Positions 34,667 through 44,862 of a stretch of DNA of 64,000 nucleotides are shown piece after piece; positions within the stretch are counted from its first letter, which is position 1, and every line of letters starts with the position of its first letter. The DNA is from Cylindrotheca closterium (lineage: Eukaryota > Bacillariophyta > Bacillariophyceae > Bacillariales > Bacillariaceae). The stretch covers positions 62,001 to 126,000 of the forward strand of contig CAKOGP040001836.1 of NCBI GenBank assembly GCA_933822405.4. Reading direction: 5' to 3'. The position numbers and the translations under genes are program-made. The notes under the pieces are model-generated. The model ran no database searches, was not told the DNA's origin, and saw only the letters and a list, made by a program, of their open reading frames with translations.

Positions 34667-36350
34667 TAGCATGGAATGATACCACGGATATGATGATACT
34701 ACTACTATGATGACATCCTTTGCTATCTTTTCACATGCTGTAACGCAGCACAGAAAATCAGAGACGAAGCTTCCACCGCCATAATTGCAAATTAGGAAGC
34801 GTGCTTTGCGCATATCCAGATTTCGACCTGCTAATCGCCGCAAACTATCCGGCTTCGTAGTATACATGCAATATCTTCTTGCCTTGTTTGTATAGCCGTT
34901 GTGTAGTCCAACGCTGTCAAATATCTCTGGATCCAGTTTTGGATTTTACGGTCATTTTGAATCACGAACGATCCATAATTTGGGGTCCCGCCAAGAAGCA
35001 GCAGATCCAACATCCAGTCACAAGCCGTTCGTAAGAGTTGTCTCGTCCCGGCGGTAATTCCATTGCCCCCACGAATGTCAAAGTATGGTATTATACATTA
35101 TAAACATTCTATTCTTCGGCATATTCCATTCTCTGGTGATGGGCGCCACTGCTGAACCATTTGTCCAGCGGACCTTAAAAGACTGCAATCATCAAGATGT
35201 ATTTCACATTCAAAACAGTGGAACCCAACGATGTATAGCTCTGAAAAGTCATGCCGAAGAATCTGGTCGTACAGAACTACGAGCCATCATGGAAACTTGC
35301 GACGATGTGGCAAAACGACAACAATGGACTCAGATTGCAGCTGACTTTTTGGTGCGGTCTCATTTCGATTCTTCGAAATGCTTATTTCCGTCCAAAAGTT
35401 CAATAGTGGCGTTGGTTGATTGTGAGGACGAGAACTGGATGGATGCCTCTTGGGAGAAGTACAGTGACAAAACCATAAGGAATACGGATCACGAAGATGA
35501 TTGCTGGGACGAGCATCATGGCAAATACTTGGTCCTATCAGAATGCGTTGCTAATCGGCAAGAACAGCTGTGGACATCCTTTTCCTCTGACCCAAGCTGT
35601 CCAGATACTGTCATTCGAGACAAAAGTCGTGCTGGAAACACTACCGATTCCACGAATAACACGAATATTGCCAGTACTGACAATTCGACTGACAGCAACA
35701 GTTGGTTCAATCCTCAAGCTATTGAAGACCATGTGAATGCGTTGGGCCCTTGGGGGATCTACTATTTTGGACTTGTCTACGTGGCGATTGAAATAGTGTG
35801 TATTCCCGCCGTTCCCCTTACAATTACAGCCGGCTACTTGTTTGGTATTTGGAAGGGATTTGCGGTGGTCTTGATTAGTGCCGGGACAGCCGCCGCTCTG
35901 TCCTTTACCATTGGACGCACCTTGCTGCGAAGCTACGTCTTGCGCAAATTGGAAGGCTATCCCAAATTCAAAAAGCTGGACAAGGCGCTGGGGAAAGAAG
36001 GTTTTCGAGTCATGTTTTTGATTCAAATCTCGCCATTCTTCCCCTTTGCGATGGGAAATTACTTTTATGCGACTACCTCCATCAACTTTTGGTCTTTTTG
36101 GTTTGGAACATTGTTGGGGATTTCTCCCGGAAGCTTTGTATATTGTTATTCGGGACATGTTGGCCAGACATTGCTCAGCGATGCATCAGGAATGATATAT
36201 CCTTGGTATGTTTACATTCTTTTTCTTTTGGTTGTCATCGTGATATTGCACTTGATTGCAACTACAGCCAACAGAATCATTGAGGAAATGAACGAAGAGG
36301 AAGAGGAGGTAGATAATGAACATCTCGAAAAACTGACCCCAGTCACATAA
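34396..36350 (+). repeat. Left arm of large inverted duplication
   Basis: The arm matches 39299-41296 in inverted orientation. It starts inside the last exon of the NAD kinase and ends at the stop of the lectin-VTT gene. Identity is uneven: roughly 85-90 percent in the intergenic part (34667-35040), apparently complete over about 35045-35783, then diverged again to the end of the VTT gene. Confidence 0.92.
35085..36350 (+). CDS. VTT (TVP38/TMEM41-type) membrane protein with lumenal beta-trefoil-like domain, copy 1
   Basis: The frame encodes 421 residues. A signal peptide (IINILFFGIFHSLVMGA) is followed by about 150 residues resembling a ricin-type beta-trefoil: VFHIQNSGTQRCIAL, QQWTQIAADFLVRS, a second unit with GKYLVLSECVANRQEQLW, and paired cysteines. 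A Thr/Asn/Ser-rich linker with N-glycosylation sites follows. The C-terminal half is a VTT/SNARE-associated Golgi domain: VCIPAVPLTITAGYLFG, ISAGTAAALSFTIGR, QISPFFPFAMGNYFYATT and LGISPGSF. VTT proteins are ER/Golgi lipid scramblases or related transporters. The fusion with a trefoil domain is unusual. A near-identical copy lies inverted at 39299-40564. Confidence 0.88.
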   Translation: MVLYIINILFFGIFHSLVMGATAEPFVQRTLKDCNHQDVFHIQNSGTQRCIALKSHAEESGRTELRAIMETCDDVAKRQQWTQIAADFLVRSHFDSSKCLFPSKSSIVALVDCEDENWMDASWEKYSDKTIRNTDHEDDCWDEHHGKYLVLSECVANRQEQLWTSFSSDPSCPDTVIRDKSRAGNTTDSTNNTNIASTDNSTDSNSWFNPQAIEDHVNALGPWGIYYFGLVYVAIEIVCIPAVPLTITAGYLFGIWKGFAVVLISAGTAAALSFTIGRTLLRSYVLRKLEGYPKFKKLDKALGKEGFRVMFLIQISPFFPFAMGNYFYATTSINFWSFWFGTLLGISPGSFVYCYSGHVGQTLLSDASGMIYPWYVYILFLLVVIVILHLIATTANRIIEEMNEEEEEVDNEHLEKLTPVT

Positions 36351-36389
36351 GACTGGCTTAAGAGCGCTCTGAATCAAATCCGTCCCAAG

Positions 36390-36680
36390 CAACAAGTGGA
36401 CACTCCAATGTGGCTCAGAGAAGACATACTAAGGAGTGATTCCAAGCTAGTGGGCCACACTGTCGCACCATGCCAGCTTGGAGTCAAAGAATTGCAATTC
36501 TTCGCAATATCTGCGCCTGGAACGAAAACTTCTCTTCGGCATTCGTCGGTAGGACACTTCTTGGACTTGAATTCAAGTTGGCATGGCTATCTCGATGATT
36601 TGTTCTATTCGCAACAATCCTCGTCTCGAGTGAAGATCTGTCATTGCCTAACAACATATCACTCTGAGTCACCTAGTATT
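36390..36680 (-). pseudogene. Fragment of the unknown spacer gene
   Basis: A short minus-strand frame contains VLPTNAEEKFSFQAQILRR, matching ILPTNAGENKFSFDGQILRQ encoded near 38010-38095. The DNA match includes gcgcaatatctg/tcgaacgaaaact-type blocks. It looks like a detached, diverged copy of part of the remnant described at 36929-39250. Confidence 0.6.
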
Positions 36681-36928
36681 TACCAGCTCTTCTAGAGTCT
36701 CTTGAACGTCATGCAGAGTTACTTGGAGTAGAATCCGCACGCGCAAGAACTTATAATTGCTTCAACAACTTTGAACTTGGTGGTTGGAATTTGAAATTTC
36801 TTTCGCATCGAAATATAATAACAGATTCACAAGAAGACATCCGGGCTGCTAATGTAGAGGTTTTTATGTTTATGCATGTCGAAGCTTAGTTGTAGAGCTA
36901 CCAGGGACCTACTTCCACATTTTGATAC

Positions 36929-39250
36929 CTAAACAAATAATACGAAACGGATCGTATTTTCGTTTTGCACAAACCATTTTGTTCCATGCCTCCCTCCATA
37001 AGTGACCTTCCATTCAGATCCTATAACCTCACTTGTTACTGTGTCGTGGCTGTAACGTTTGCCCCCAATCTTCTGAGACAAGCAAAATTGCTGGTGGGTT
37101 CTGATGCCTTCCATTTCTTTTTCTCCACCCTGTAAGACGCTGCGTGGGAAGGAAAAAGTGTACTGTAGATTGCCAGTCGGAAGTGGAGACAATGGTACAT
37201 CGTATCCATTGTCGAGCATACTGCTGGATCTGACTGGCATATTCAGAACTTCATTTCCATTATCATTGCCGCTAGTGTTAGAGTCAACGCGGTGCTTCAA
37301 CAGTGTTGCCACGTTCTTTTCATCCACAAAAGTTGCAAATGAGGGTGAGACACAGGTTGTCCTTGGCTCTTATTGGTTTGAACAACAGGTGGGTCGCGAC
37401 GTAGATACGAGCAGCAGTCATTGCCACTGGCGAAAATTTCGCCATGAGGGCATCTCGCTTCTATAGAAATGGTGACTTTCATGTCCAACATGGTGTCGAT
37501 ACAATGCAATGACGCAGATGAGTAGCATCCAAGCTCAACATAGAAGACAAGATTACCACCTTCCTTGATCGAATTCTTGAATTCGGCAGTAGACGCAGAA
37601 AGCGTATCTTTTCCCAAAATGCTCTCTAATAATCTCACGGTACAAGGCTTGAAAAAAAGCGTGAATATGGTCAATTTCCTCATGTTCACTGGATCGCTTC
37701 ATAGCGTCCAAAAAGGAAACAACAATGAAATTAGCGTCCTCGGCATGACAGAAGAGCTTGAATAAAGCAATTTGTTTGGAGCAGGCACGAGAGGCAATAT
37801 TACCAAAGTGATAATACCTCACTGCGACATGAAACCCACTCCTCCCACCCATGCTTATTGTAGCCGCAGAGTTCAAGAATTGGTCGTCATTAACAATTGG
37901 TGGCATCGGCAACAGCTCTGGGGATGTCCACAATTCCAATAGGACAGAGCGCTGGCTCAGGTTTAGACCCAATTGTCAGTGCGAATAAGTCCGTTGAAAA
38001 GTGTCAAAAAGCTCCCCTTGGCGCAATATCTGGCCATCGAACGAAAACTTGTTCTCTCCGGCATTCGTCGGGAGGATACTTTTTGAAGTGACATTGTAGA
38101 TGAAAAAGTGGTAGGCTTGTAGTTCGTGATGGACTAGATCAGATATGATATCCTTCTCGTCCCCCTCGAGCAGTGCCTTGAGAAGATCCAACTCAAGCGA
38201 AATATTCTTTTCATTTTCGCCAAATAATTTCTGGCAGAAGGATGGGGCACCAGAACTCTGATCTCGGTTTGTTACAAATTGCTGATCACACTCCAAACAG
38301 CAAAAGGAAACCACGTCATTCCTCTCAGACAAAGAGACCCGGACTGTATCACCCTCGACACTGACACCAAGAACACTGGAACCCAACGAGATGAGTCTCA
38401 ACAAAATCTTCTTTCTCCGTGGAATATGATATTGCTCGATGTCTTGTCCACTTGATCAAGTTCAACGGCGATTAAAGGAAGTCGAGAACTCTGTCTCTGA
38501 TTCATTGAACGCTGACGACTAGTTAACCGCGTTGGATTGACCAAAATTATCATCTTCTGGCATAACAAACTCAACTTGATAAGAAGCAAAGTGTCTTGGA
38601 ATCAGAACGCAGGAGTGATTCTTTAAATTTAAGAACACTCTTGCTTCACCCTCTTGTTTCATGGAAGGTGCTGGAACGAAGACAAGTAGACTTGGGCCTC
38701 CAATCCATTTCCATCAACAAAACCAAGATGCACCCTGTCCTCCCTCAACCCATTCAAGAAGACGAAATTTCAGGACAGAGCAAACAAATTTGACTGCTTT
38801 ATCCATCTTTCCAACAGCTTTCTGTATCGCGGCAATAGAACCTGCAGAAACATCATCGGAGTTACGAGAGTCAATATGCAGGACATACTTTTCTTTCTTC
38901 GTAACAAAAGCTAGCCGAGCCGACATTCGCATATTGAATTACTGAGCTGGACAGTCTTTTTCATGTTGTTAGAGGTAAAAACATTTTCATCAAGTTCGCT
39001 TGACTGTGAAACACACTTAAAGGGCTACGCCGTTCAAACAACTCGATGAAGGATCCAGCATGCTCTGGGGCAACGAAGAACTGCTTCAGCCCACTGATAA
39101 GATCAGTAGTTTCCTTTCCGTTCGCAAACAAAGGGCGTGTTTGTGTAAGCTTCCTGAACTACAGCATAAAATGTAGGATTTTGATGCACTTACCTTATCA
39201 GATGTAACGGTGATATTAAATTGCTTCGTCCCATCGAATGCAGCTGATGC
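36929..39250 (-). pseudogene. Decayed gene of unknown function in the duplication spacer
   Basis: Minus-strand coding-like segments in changing frames read in order: FDGTKQFNITVTSDK near 39200, SGLKQFFVAPEHAGSFIELFERR near 39050, a segment from 38932, LLRLISLGSSVLGVSVEGD from 38404, FLDAMKRSSEHEEIDHIHAFFQ near 37700, FKNSIKEGGNLVFYVELGCYS near 37560, and a last segment ending at 36929. Frame shifts and stops separate most pieces, although one GTAAG donor near 39181 suggests former introns. No family is recognised. The upstream end stops at the right duplication arm, so the gene was probably truncated by the rearrangement. Confidence 0.55.
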
Positions 39251-39298
39251 CTAATCAACTTCTTCCCCATACAATCTCATGCACTTGTGAAATCAGCC

Positions 39299-40564
39299 TT
39301 ATGTGACTGGGGTCAGTTTTTCGAGATGTTCATTATCTACCTCCTCTTCCTCTTCGTTCATTTCCTCAACGATTCTGTTGACCGTAGTTACAAGCAAGTG
39401 CAATATCACGATGGAAACCAAAAGAAAAAGAATGTAAACATACCAAGGATATATCATTCCTGATGCATCGCCGAGCAATGTCTGGCCAACATGTCCCGAA
39501 TAACAATATACGAAGCTTTCCGGACAAATCCCCAACAATGTTCCAAACCAAAAAGACCAAAAGTTGATGGAGGTAGTCGCATAAAAGTAATTTCCCATCG
39601 AAAAGGGGAAGAATGGCGAGATTTGAATCAAAAACATGACTCGAAAACCTTCGTTCCCCAGCGCCTTGTCCAGCTTTTTGAATGTGGGATAGCCTTCCAA
39701 TTTGCGTAAGACGTAGCTTCGCAGCAAGGTGCGTCCAATGGTAAAGGACAGAGCGGCGGCTGTCCCGGCACTAATCCAGACCACCGCAAATCCCTTCCAA
39801 ATACCAAACAAGTAGCCGGCTGTAATTGTAAGGGGAACGGCGGGAATACACACTGTTACAAACGCCACGTAGACAAGTCCAAAATAGTAGATCCCCCAAG
39901 GGCCCAACGCATTCACATGGTCTTCAATAGCTTGAGGATTGAACCAACTGTTGCTGTCAGTCGAATTGTCAGTACTGGCAATATTCGTGTTATTCGTGGA
40001 ATCGGTAGTGTTTCCAGCACGACTTTTGTCTCGAATGACAGTATCTGGACAGCTTGGGTCAGAGGAAAAGGATGTCCACAGCTGTTCTTGCCGATTAGCA
40101 ACGCATTCTGATAGGACCAAGTATTTGCCATGATGCTCGTCCCAGCAATCATCTTCGTGATCCGTATTCCTTATGGTTTTGTCACTGTACTTCTCCCAAG
40201 AGGCATCCATCCAGTTCTCGTCCTCACAATCAACCAACGCCACTATTGAACTTTTGGACGGAAATAAGCATTTCGAAGAATCGAAATGAGACCGCACCAA
40301 AAAGTCAGCTGCAATCTGAGTCCATTGTTGTCGTTTTGCCACATCGTCGCAAGTTTCCATGATGGCTCGTAGTTCTGTACGACCAGATTCTTCGGCATGA
40401 CTTTTCAGAGCTATACATCGTTGGGTTCCACTGTTTTGAATGTGAAATACATCTTGATGATTGCAGTCTTTTAAGGTCCGCTGGACAAATGGTTCAGCAG
40501 TGGCGCCCATCACCAGAGAATGGAATATGCCGAAGAATAGAATGTTTATAATGTATAATACCAT
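39299..40564 (-). CDS. VTT membrane protein with beta-trefoil-like domain, copy 2
   Basis: The frame encodes 421 residues, the same length as copy 1. The first ~235 residues are identical to copy 1. The VTT part differs at scattered sites (copy 2 has VYVAFVTVCIPAVP, VVWISAGT, FPFSMGNY, LGICPESF, SIVILHLLVTTVNRIV). All changes keep the frame, and hydrophobic segments remain hydrophobic, so copy 2 is likely functional. The stop codon is the boundary of the duplicated arm. The 3' flank differs entirely from copy 1, so the two genes would have different 3' UTRs. Confidence 0.88.
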   Translation of the reverse strand: MVLYIINILFFGIFHSLVMGATAEPFVQRTLKDCNHQDVFHIQNSGTQRCIALKSHAEESGRTELRAIMETCDDVAKRQQWTQIAADFLVRSHFDSSKCLFPSKSSIVALVDCEDENWMDASWEKYSDKTIRNTDHEDDCWDEHHGKYLVLSECVANRQEQLWTSFSSDPSCPDTVIRDKSRAGNTTDSTNNTNIASTDNSTDSNSWFNPQAIEDHVNALGPWGIYYFGLVYVAFVTVCIPAVPLTITAGYLFGIWKGFAVVWISAGTAAALSFTIGRTLLRSYVLRKLEGYPTFKKLDKALGNEGFRVMFLIQISPFFPFSMGNYFYATTSINFWSFWFGTLLGICPESFVYCYSGHVGQTLLGDASGMIYPWYVYILFLLVSIVILHLLVTTVNRIVEEMNEEEEEVDNEHLEKLTPVT

Positions 40565-41033
40565 ACTTTGACATTCGTGGGGGCAATGGAATTACCGCCG
40601 GGACGAGAGCTTTGTTGCAACACTGGCACTTTTGGGAGTACAAGTAGCTTATTATTATTGTGACTGGTTTGTCCCTTGGCGGGACCCCAAATTATGGATC
40701 GTTCGTGATTCAAAATGACCGTAAAATCCAAAACTGGATCCAGAGGTGTACTGTACAGTATTTGCTCGCTATACTCACCCAGTGCCGCAGCGTAAGACCA
40801 CACAATGACTATAACAACAAGGCAAGAAGATATTGCATGTATACAACGAAGCCGGATAGTTTGCGGTGGTTGGCGGGTCGAAATCTCGACATGCGCGAGG
40901 CACGCTTCCTAATTTGCCGTCATGGCGGGGCAGCTTCGTCTCTGATTTTCTATGCGTTACAGCACGTGGAAAGATAGCAAAAGATGTCATCATATTCGTG
41001 GTATTATCGTATTCGTGGTATCATTCCATGCTA

Positions 41034-41296
41034 TCAAAGCGGACGTTGACGTGGCCTAGTGTTGAAGTTGAAACTTCGTTTAAGCCAACCGGATGAATGA
41101 TCCCCACGGTTCAGCGTTGGAACAGGATGATTGCTCATTTGGATCTGAACACTGTCTCCTCGTTGAAGCTCTCTTTGATTTTTACCATCAAACGCCACAG
41201 GTTCTGTGGCCCTAGCGTCGTCAGGAACGTAGCATCTTGATACGACATGGTCAGGAAATACCATAGACCGAAAACTTGAGACATGAGGGCAGATTA
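41034..41296 (-). pseudogene. Truncated NAD kinase 3' end
   Basis: Encodes the last ~88 residues of the NAD kinase (HVSSFRSMVFPDHVVSRCY ... NTRPRQRPL) with no frameshift. A three-residue in-frame deletion is present (SSGWLKRSF against SSDWLEGLKRSF). It has no GGDG or NPTGS motif and no start, so it is a duplication passenger. Confidence 0.9.
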
Positions 41297-41322
41297 GGGA
41301 ATCACTCGAATACAACACTCAG

Positions 41323-41751
41323 TTCAATCCTCAAGCTACAGCCGGCTACTTGTTTGGTATTTGGAAGGGATTTGCAATGGTCTGGATTAGTGCCGGGAAA
41401 GCCGCCGCTCTGTCCTTTACCATTGGACGCACCTTTTTGCGGAGCTTCGTCTTACGCAAATTGGAAGGCTACCCCAAAAACTAAAAGCTTGATATGGCGC
41501 TGGGGAAAGAAGGTTTTCGAGTCATACTCTCCGGGAAGCTTCGTATATTATTATTCGGGTCATGTTGGCCAGACATTGCTCAGCGATGCATCAGGAATGA
41601 GATATCCTTGGTATGCATTCTTTTCTTTTTGGTTGTCATCGTAACATTGCACTTGGTTGCAACAACAGCCAACAGAATCATTGAGGGAATGAACGAAGAG
41701 GAAGAAGAAGTGGATAATGAACATCTTGAAAATCTAGCCCCAGTCACATAA
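41323..41751 (+). pseudogene. Third, broken copy of the VTT gene
   Basis: Homology begins abruptly at gttcaatcctcaagct, then skips about 105 bp and continues from ITAGYLFGIWKGFA. A stop appears at EGYPKN (ctaaaag). A second deletion of about 110 bp joins GFRV to SGKLRILL out of frame. The original C-terminus ends at 41751. Similarity to the 3' flank of copy 1 continues to about 41860 (aatccgtcc, cactccag), while copy 2 lacks this flank. It shares some substitutions with copy 2 (W in VWISAG) and others with copy 1 (LLSDASG, ATTANRII). Confidence 0.9.
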
Positions 41752-42257
41752 GGCTGAATTGCGAACGGCCTGCAATAAATCCGTCCTGAGGCAATAAGGC
41801 GGCACTCCAGTTTGAATCAGAGGACGCGGGGAATAATTGCAAGCTGGTTAGCAGTACAATGACGACGAAGGGTGACGCCAACAAAGTTGGACCTGCACGC
41901 CAAAATTTCATTCCATCATCATTTGCCGAACGAAGTTTTGCAGTCAACAAATTGCATCACATCGATGACAGGTTTCGAAAGGAAAAAATTGTGTAAAAGA
42001 CTTGGATGCTGAAGAAGATAAGAATAAATCATCTTTCAGCGAGCATGGTCGTGTCGTAGGCTTAAGTCTCAAAACTTTAGCGTCCCTCTGCCGGTTTTGG
42101 CTTGATCTGCTCACATTTACGAATTCGTGCCATGCAAACTCGATGGACAAAGGTTGCATCATGTTCAGTGTTTTCGTCTTCCATTCAGGATCAATACAAG
42201 CTCGATGTAATGTTTATGGCCACGTTTTCTGAAGAACAGTATCACAGCGGTCTTCAA
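41752..42257. other. Intergenic region with tail of VTT homology
   Basis: The first ~110 bp are homologous to the 3' flank of VTT copy 1. The rest shows no gene. Confidence 0.5.
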
Positions 42258-43553
42258 TCAGATCTTCGATACACTCGAACGGATCGTTCGAGCAAATCCA
42301 GCACACACCGAGAGCACAGCTAGGATGTAGCGATGATTTGGAATACAGCCGTTGATCAGATTGAGTATCGCATGGGATCCAATAGATCCCATCATTCCAA
42401 GATGCTGATAGACTGGTGCAAGACAGATCAAGGACAAAACCAAGCAATGCTGTGATTGGAACAAGCTGCAGAGAAGAGTATGCTCATGTTTCCGGCGCAT
42501 GGGGTACTTGTGGATATCTTTTCTTCCCACCAACCGTAAGAAGATGAGAATACTATCCCAGAAATACTTTCTATCGAGAGGCATCCAATTGTCGACATGC
42601 GCCACTCCGAAGAGAACACTACTCGGCAAGATCCACGATTCCGTCAAGTCATCAAGATCATCCCACTTTCGACGTGTAACTTCCTCATCTGTAGTGTGGG
42701 ACTTGAACCTTTCTTCTATCAACTTTCTCAGATGTGTCACCTGCATCCAGATTTGACGAAAGAGAAAACGGAAGACGAACTCTTCATAAATAGGTGCCGC
42801 AACGACTGCATCTACCAATTCTACAAATTCGGATCGCAAACTGTAGCAATAAAGGCCCATTCTAGACGCATATCGCTTGCTTCGTTCTCCGCGAGGTAAA
42901 AAACGATGGCAAAGTAGCACTGGAAAAAGGTAAAGGAGCGTTTCTTCAAATGCAATGGCCAGTCTATTCAAACTCAAAAAGCAAGAAAGAAGGCCATTTC
43001 TGAATATCCGATAGGCAGATGGGCAACGATGTGCACCATGCTCCAGAAATAGTTTCACAGGAGTGTGGACAATCTCAGTTCCAATCGACTCAAGCGCCCA
43101 AAGTATTCCATAGTTTTGCAAAACATGCAAGACACCTTTCCAAAAGCATCTTATTCCAGAAATCATCCACGAAGGGTACCAAGGATGCCGCTTACGGGGC
43201 TCTTCGTTGGAAATTGGCTCAGCCGTTTTCTCTTTTTCGAATAAGAGATCTCGTGCAACTTTTTCTCGCCATTTTCTGAGCCCGCATCCTGTCACGTTGA
43301 GAGCGTTTTGAAGTCGGGTAGGGGTTTGAGTAGTGTTTGTTTGCTGCATATCAAAGCATAAACTTCTGGGGGACCGGGGTCTAGATCGCACATTCTTCAT
43401 TGTTGTTGATCGAGGACTATTGACGACAGTTCGCGGTGGAATGGCTCGACGGGGGCTCCATCTCGCACCAAAGCGAGGAGCCCCGAAAATGCGTGTTACA
43501 AACAGACCAATCAAGAGCACCCGGTATTTTACAAAGATATTGAGCTGCAACAT
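42258..43553 (-). CDS. CPBP-family intramembrane protease (CAAX/Rce1-like)
   Basis: The frame encodes 431 residues from the first ATG; the frame opens earlier only at a GTG. The three CPBP motifs are present: EExxxR in APIYEEFVFRFLFR, FxxxH in VLFGVAHVDNW, and HxxxN in GSHAILNLING. The N-terminus MLQLNIFVKYRVLLIGLFVT...GAPRF looks like a signal sequence with a small-residue/Phe cleavage context, followed by an Arg/Ser/Pro-rich stretch. That would fit plastid or ER targeting. Family members are membrane glutamate proteases (prenyl-protein endopeptidases such as Rce1, or plastid SCO4/BCM-like proteins). Several hydrophobic helices surround the motifs. Substrate unknown. Confidence 0.85.
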   Translation of the reverse strand: MLQLNIFVKYRVLLIGLFVTRIFGAPRFGARWSPRRAIPPRTVVNSPRSTTMKNVRSRPRSPRSLCFDMQQTNTTQTPTRLQNALNVTGCGLRKWREKVARDLLFEKEKTAEPISNEEPRKRHPWYPSWMISGIRCFWKGVLHVLQNYGILWALESIGTEIVHTPVKLFLEHGAHRCPSAYRIFRNGLLSCFLSLNRLAIAFEETLLYLFPVLLCHRFLPRGERSKRYASRMGLYCYSLRSEFVELVDAVVAAPIYEEFVFRFLFRQIWMQVTHLRKLIEERFKSHTTDEEVTRRKWDDLDDLTESWILPSSVLFGVAHVDNWMPLDRKYFWDSILIFLRLVGRKDIHKYPMRRKHEHTLLCSLFQSQHCLVLSLICLAPVYQHLGMMGSIGSHAILNLINGCIPNHRYILAVLSVCAGFARTIRSSVSKI

Positions 43554-43678
43554 TTTCAAGGATGTTGATCGCACCGATGCAGTTGTTGCCAATAATGGTT
43601 GGCGTGAATTTTGAGGCACTGAACTAGACTCAAAATCTAAAGTTCAACGTAGGTTTTGAAAATGAAAGGTTGCTTTTA

Positions 43679-44773
43679 TCATAGTCCATATTGTACTCTG
43701 CCTTCTGGAGAAACAACACTTAACTTTGACCCCCCAACCTCAGATGTTTCTAGGAGCGGGTTCATTTTCCACGTGTAGTCAAAGAAGGCGACTGCTTTGC
43801 CATTGATTTGTTGCCAAAGTACACCTTCTCTTGAGTTTGGATTGGGGGTCAAGTACACAGCCACACGCGAGATTGCATTTACAGACCCATCGCTTTGAGG
43901 CTGGAACTCCGTGATTGTTTCTTGATCAATTGCAGTCACGGTGCCCGGCCCAACAGTTACAGCACGACTTCGTTCTGCTGCACAAAACGATCCATTCTCA
44001 GCTAGCTCCGTTTGTCTAGCAGTCAAATAAACTTCTCCTCTTCTTTGCCCTAACGGTCGCATATCATCAGCGAGAGGAGCAGCCGAAAAGCGCAATGACA
44101 ACCTCGTGGGATCAGCGTTGTAATCCCAAACGACCTCTTCAATAGGCGTTAGTTGCTGGTACGCTCTGCTCATTGATATCGAATTGAATCTTCTATCGGC
44201 TATTATTTTGTTCTTGTCCATTCCCAAACTCAAGTCTACTTTTGGACCATCAGCTGTCATGGAGAAATAGTGCGCTTGATATTTCGTTGAGCTCCCGAGT
44301 TGCTCATTGCGATTTCGAGGCGATCCTTCAATCAAAGACTTTGACGGAAGAAAGTCTGGACCAAAGGGAAACACCTTCTGTACCAGAGTAGACTCTACCT
44401 CCCATGAGCCAAATAAAAATGAAGGATAAAACACATCCTGCGCCGAGAATGGCTTCTGTTGGATTGGTGAGACAGAGCTAGATCCTATCCTGGTCATTCC
44501 TAATTTCGTGGTGAAGACTGGCTCTTTCCATCCTTCTGACTGTGAAACGAATGGTTGCTGTCGCAAAGCCCCACTGCCGACAGGAATGAGTGCGTTCATA
44601 GGATCGGCATTGGCAGGATGATTGGCACCCAACAGAGCAGAGATGATGGTGGTGGTAGCAGTTGAGGTCTGGATAAATTTGCGTCGCTCCAGTTGTGTGT
44701 TTACGTTTAGTGTAAGAGTATGGGTTGATCCTGCCAGCAGCAAAGCGGATATGAAGATTGTATGCTTCATCAT
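43679..44773 (-). CDS. DUF6816-like thylakoid lumen protein
   Basis: The frame encodes 364 residues. The ATG at 44773 (MMKHTIFISALLLAGS) gives a clean signal peptide. An ATG at 44839 would add 22 residues but lies only 23 bp from a tRNA gene. After the signal comes ERRKFIQTSTATTTIISALLGANHPANADP, a twin-arginine plus hydrophobic plus A-x-A signal typical of Tat-dependent lumen import. The mature part contains YPSFLFGSWEVES...FPFGPDFLP and a lipocalin-like beta-rich remainder, as in a conserved cyanobacterial/plastid family that I assign to DUF6816 from memory. Its biochemical role is unknown. Confidence 0.75.
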   Translation of the reverse strand: MMKHTIFISALLLAGSTHTLTLNVNTQLERRKFIQTSTATTTIISALLGANHPANADPMNALIPVGSGALRQQPFVSQSEGWKEPVFTTKLGMTRIGSSSVSPIQQKPFSAQDVFYPSFLFGSWEVESTLVQKVFPFGPDFLPSKSLIEGSPRNRNEQLGSSTKYQAHYFSMTADGPKVDLSLGMDKNKIIADRRFNSISMSRAYQQLTPIEEVVWDYNADPTRLSLRFSAAPLADDMRPLGQRRGEVYLTARQTELAENGSFCAAERSRAVTVGPGTVTAIDQETITEFQPQSDGSVNAISRVAVYLTPNPNSREGVLWQQINGKAVAFFDYTWKMNPLLETSEVGGSKLSVVSPEGRVQYGL

Positions 44774-44862
44774 GACAATATGCACAATATCAGAGGATGA
44801 TAGTTGGAGAATAAAACAAATGTTTTGCTTTTTAACCATCCGTGACTGATTCCAGAGTATGA

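Larger units (their letters stand above)
39299..41296 (-). repeat. Right arm of large inverted duplication
   Basis: This is the inverted counterpart of 34396-36350. It carries VTT copy 2 and a 5'-truncated NAD kinase fragment. The spacer between the arms is about 2.95 kb. A block upstream of copy 2 (about 40605-40690) has no match in the left arm, which has a different sequence there (about 34995-35040). Confidence 0.92.

Noticed and set aside
37553..38404. Two ~140-codon frames taken as intact small genes
   Set aside because: They continue into one another only after frame changes and form part of one decayed gene.
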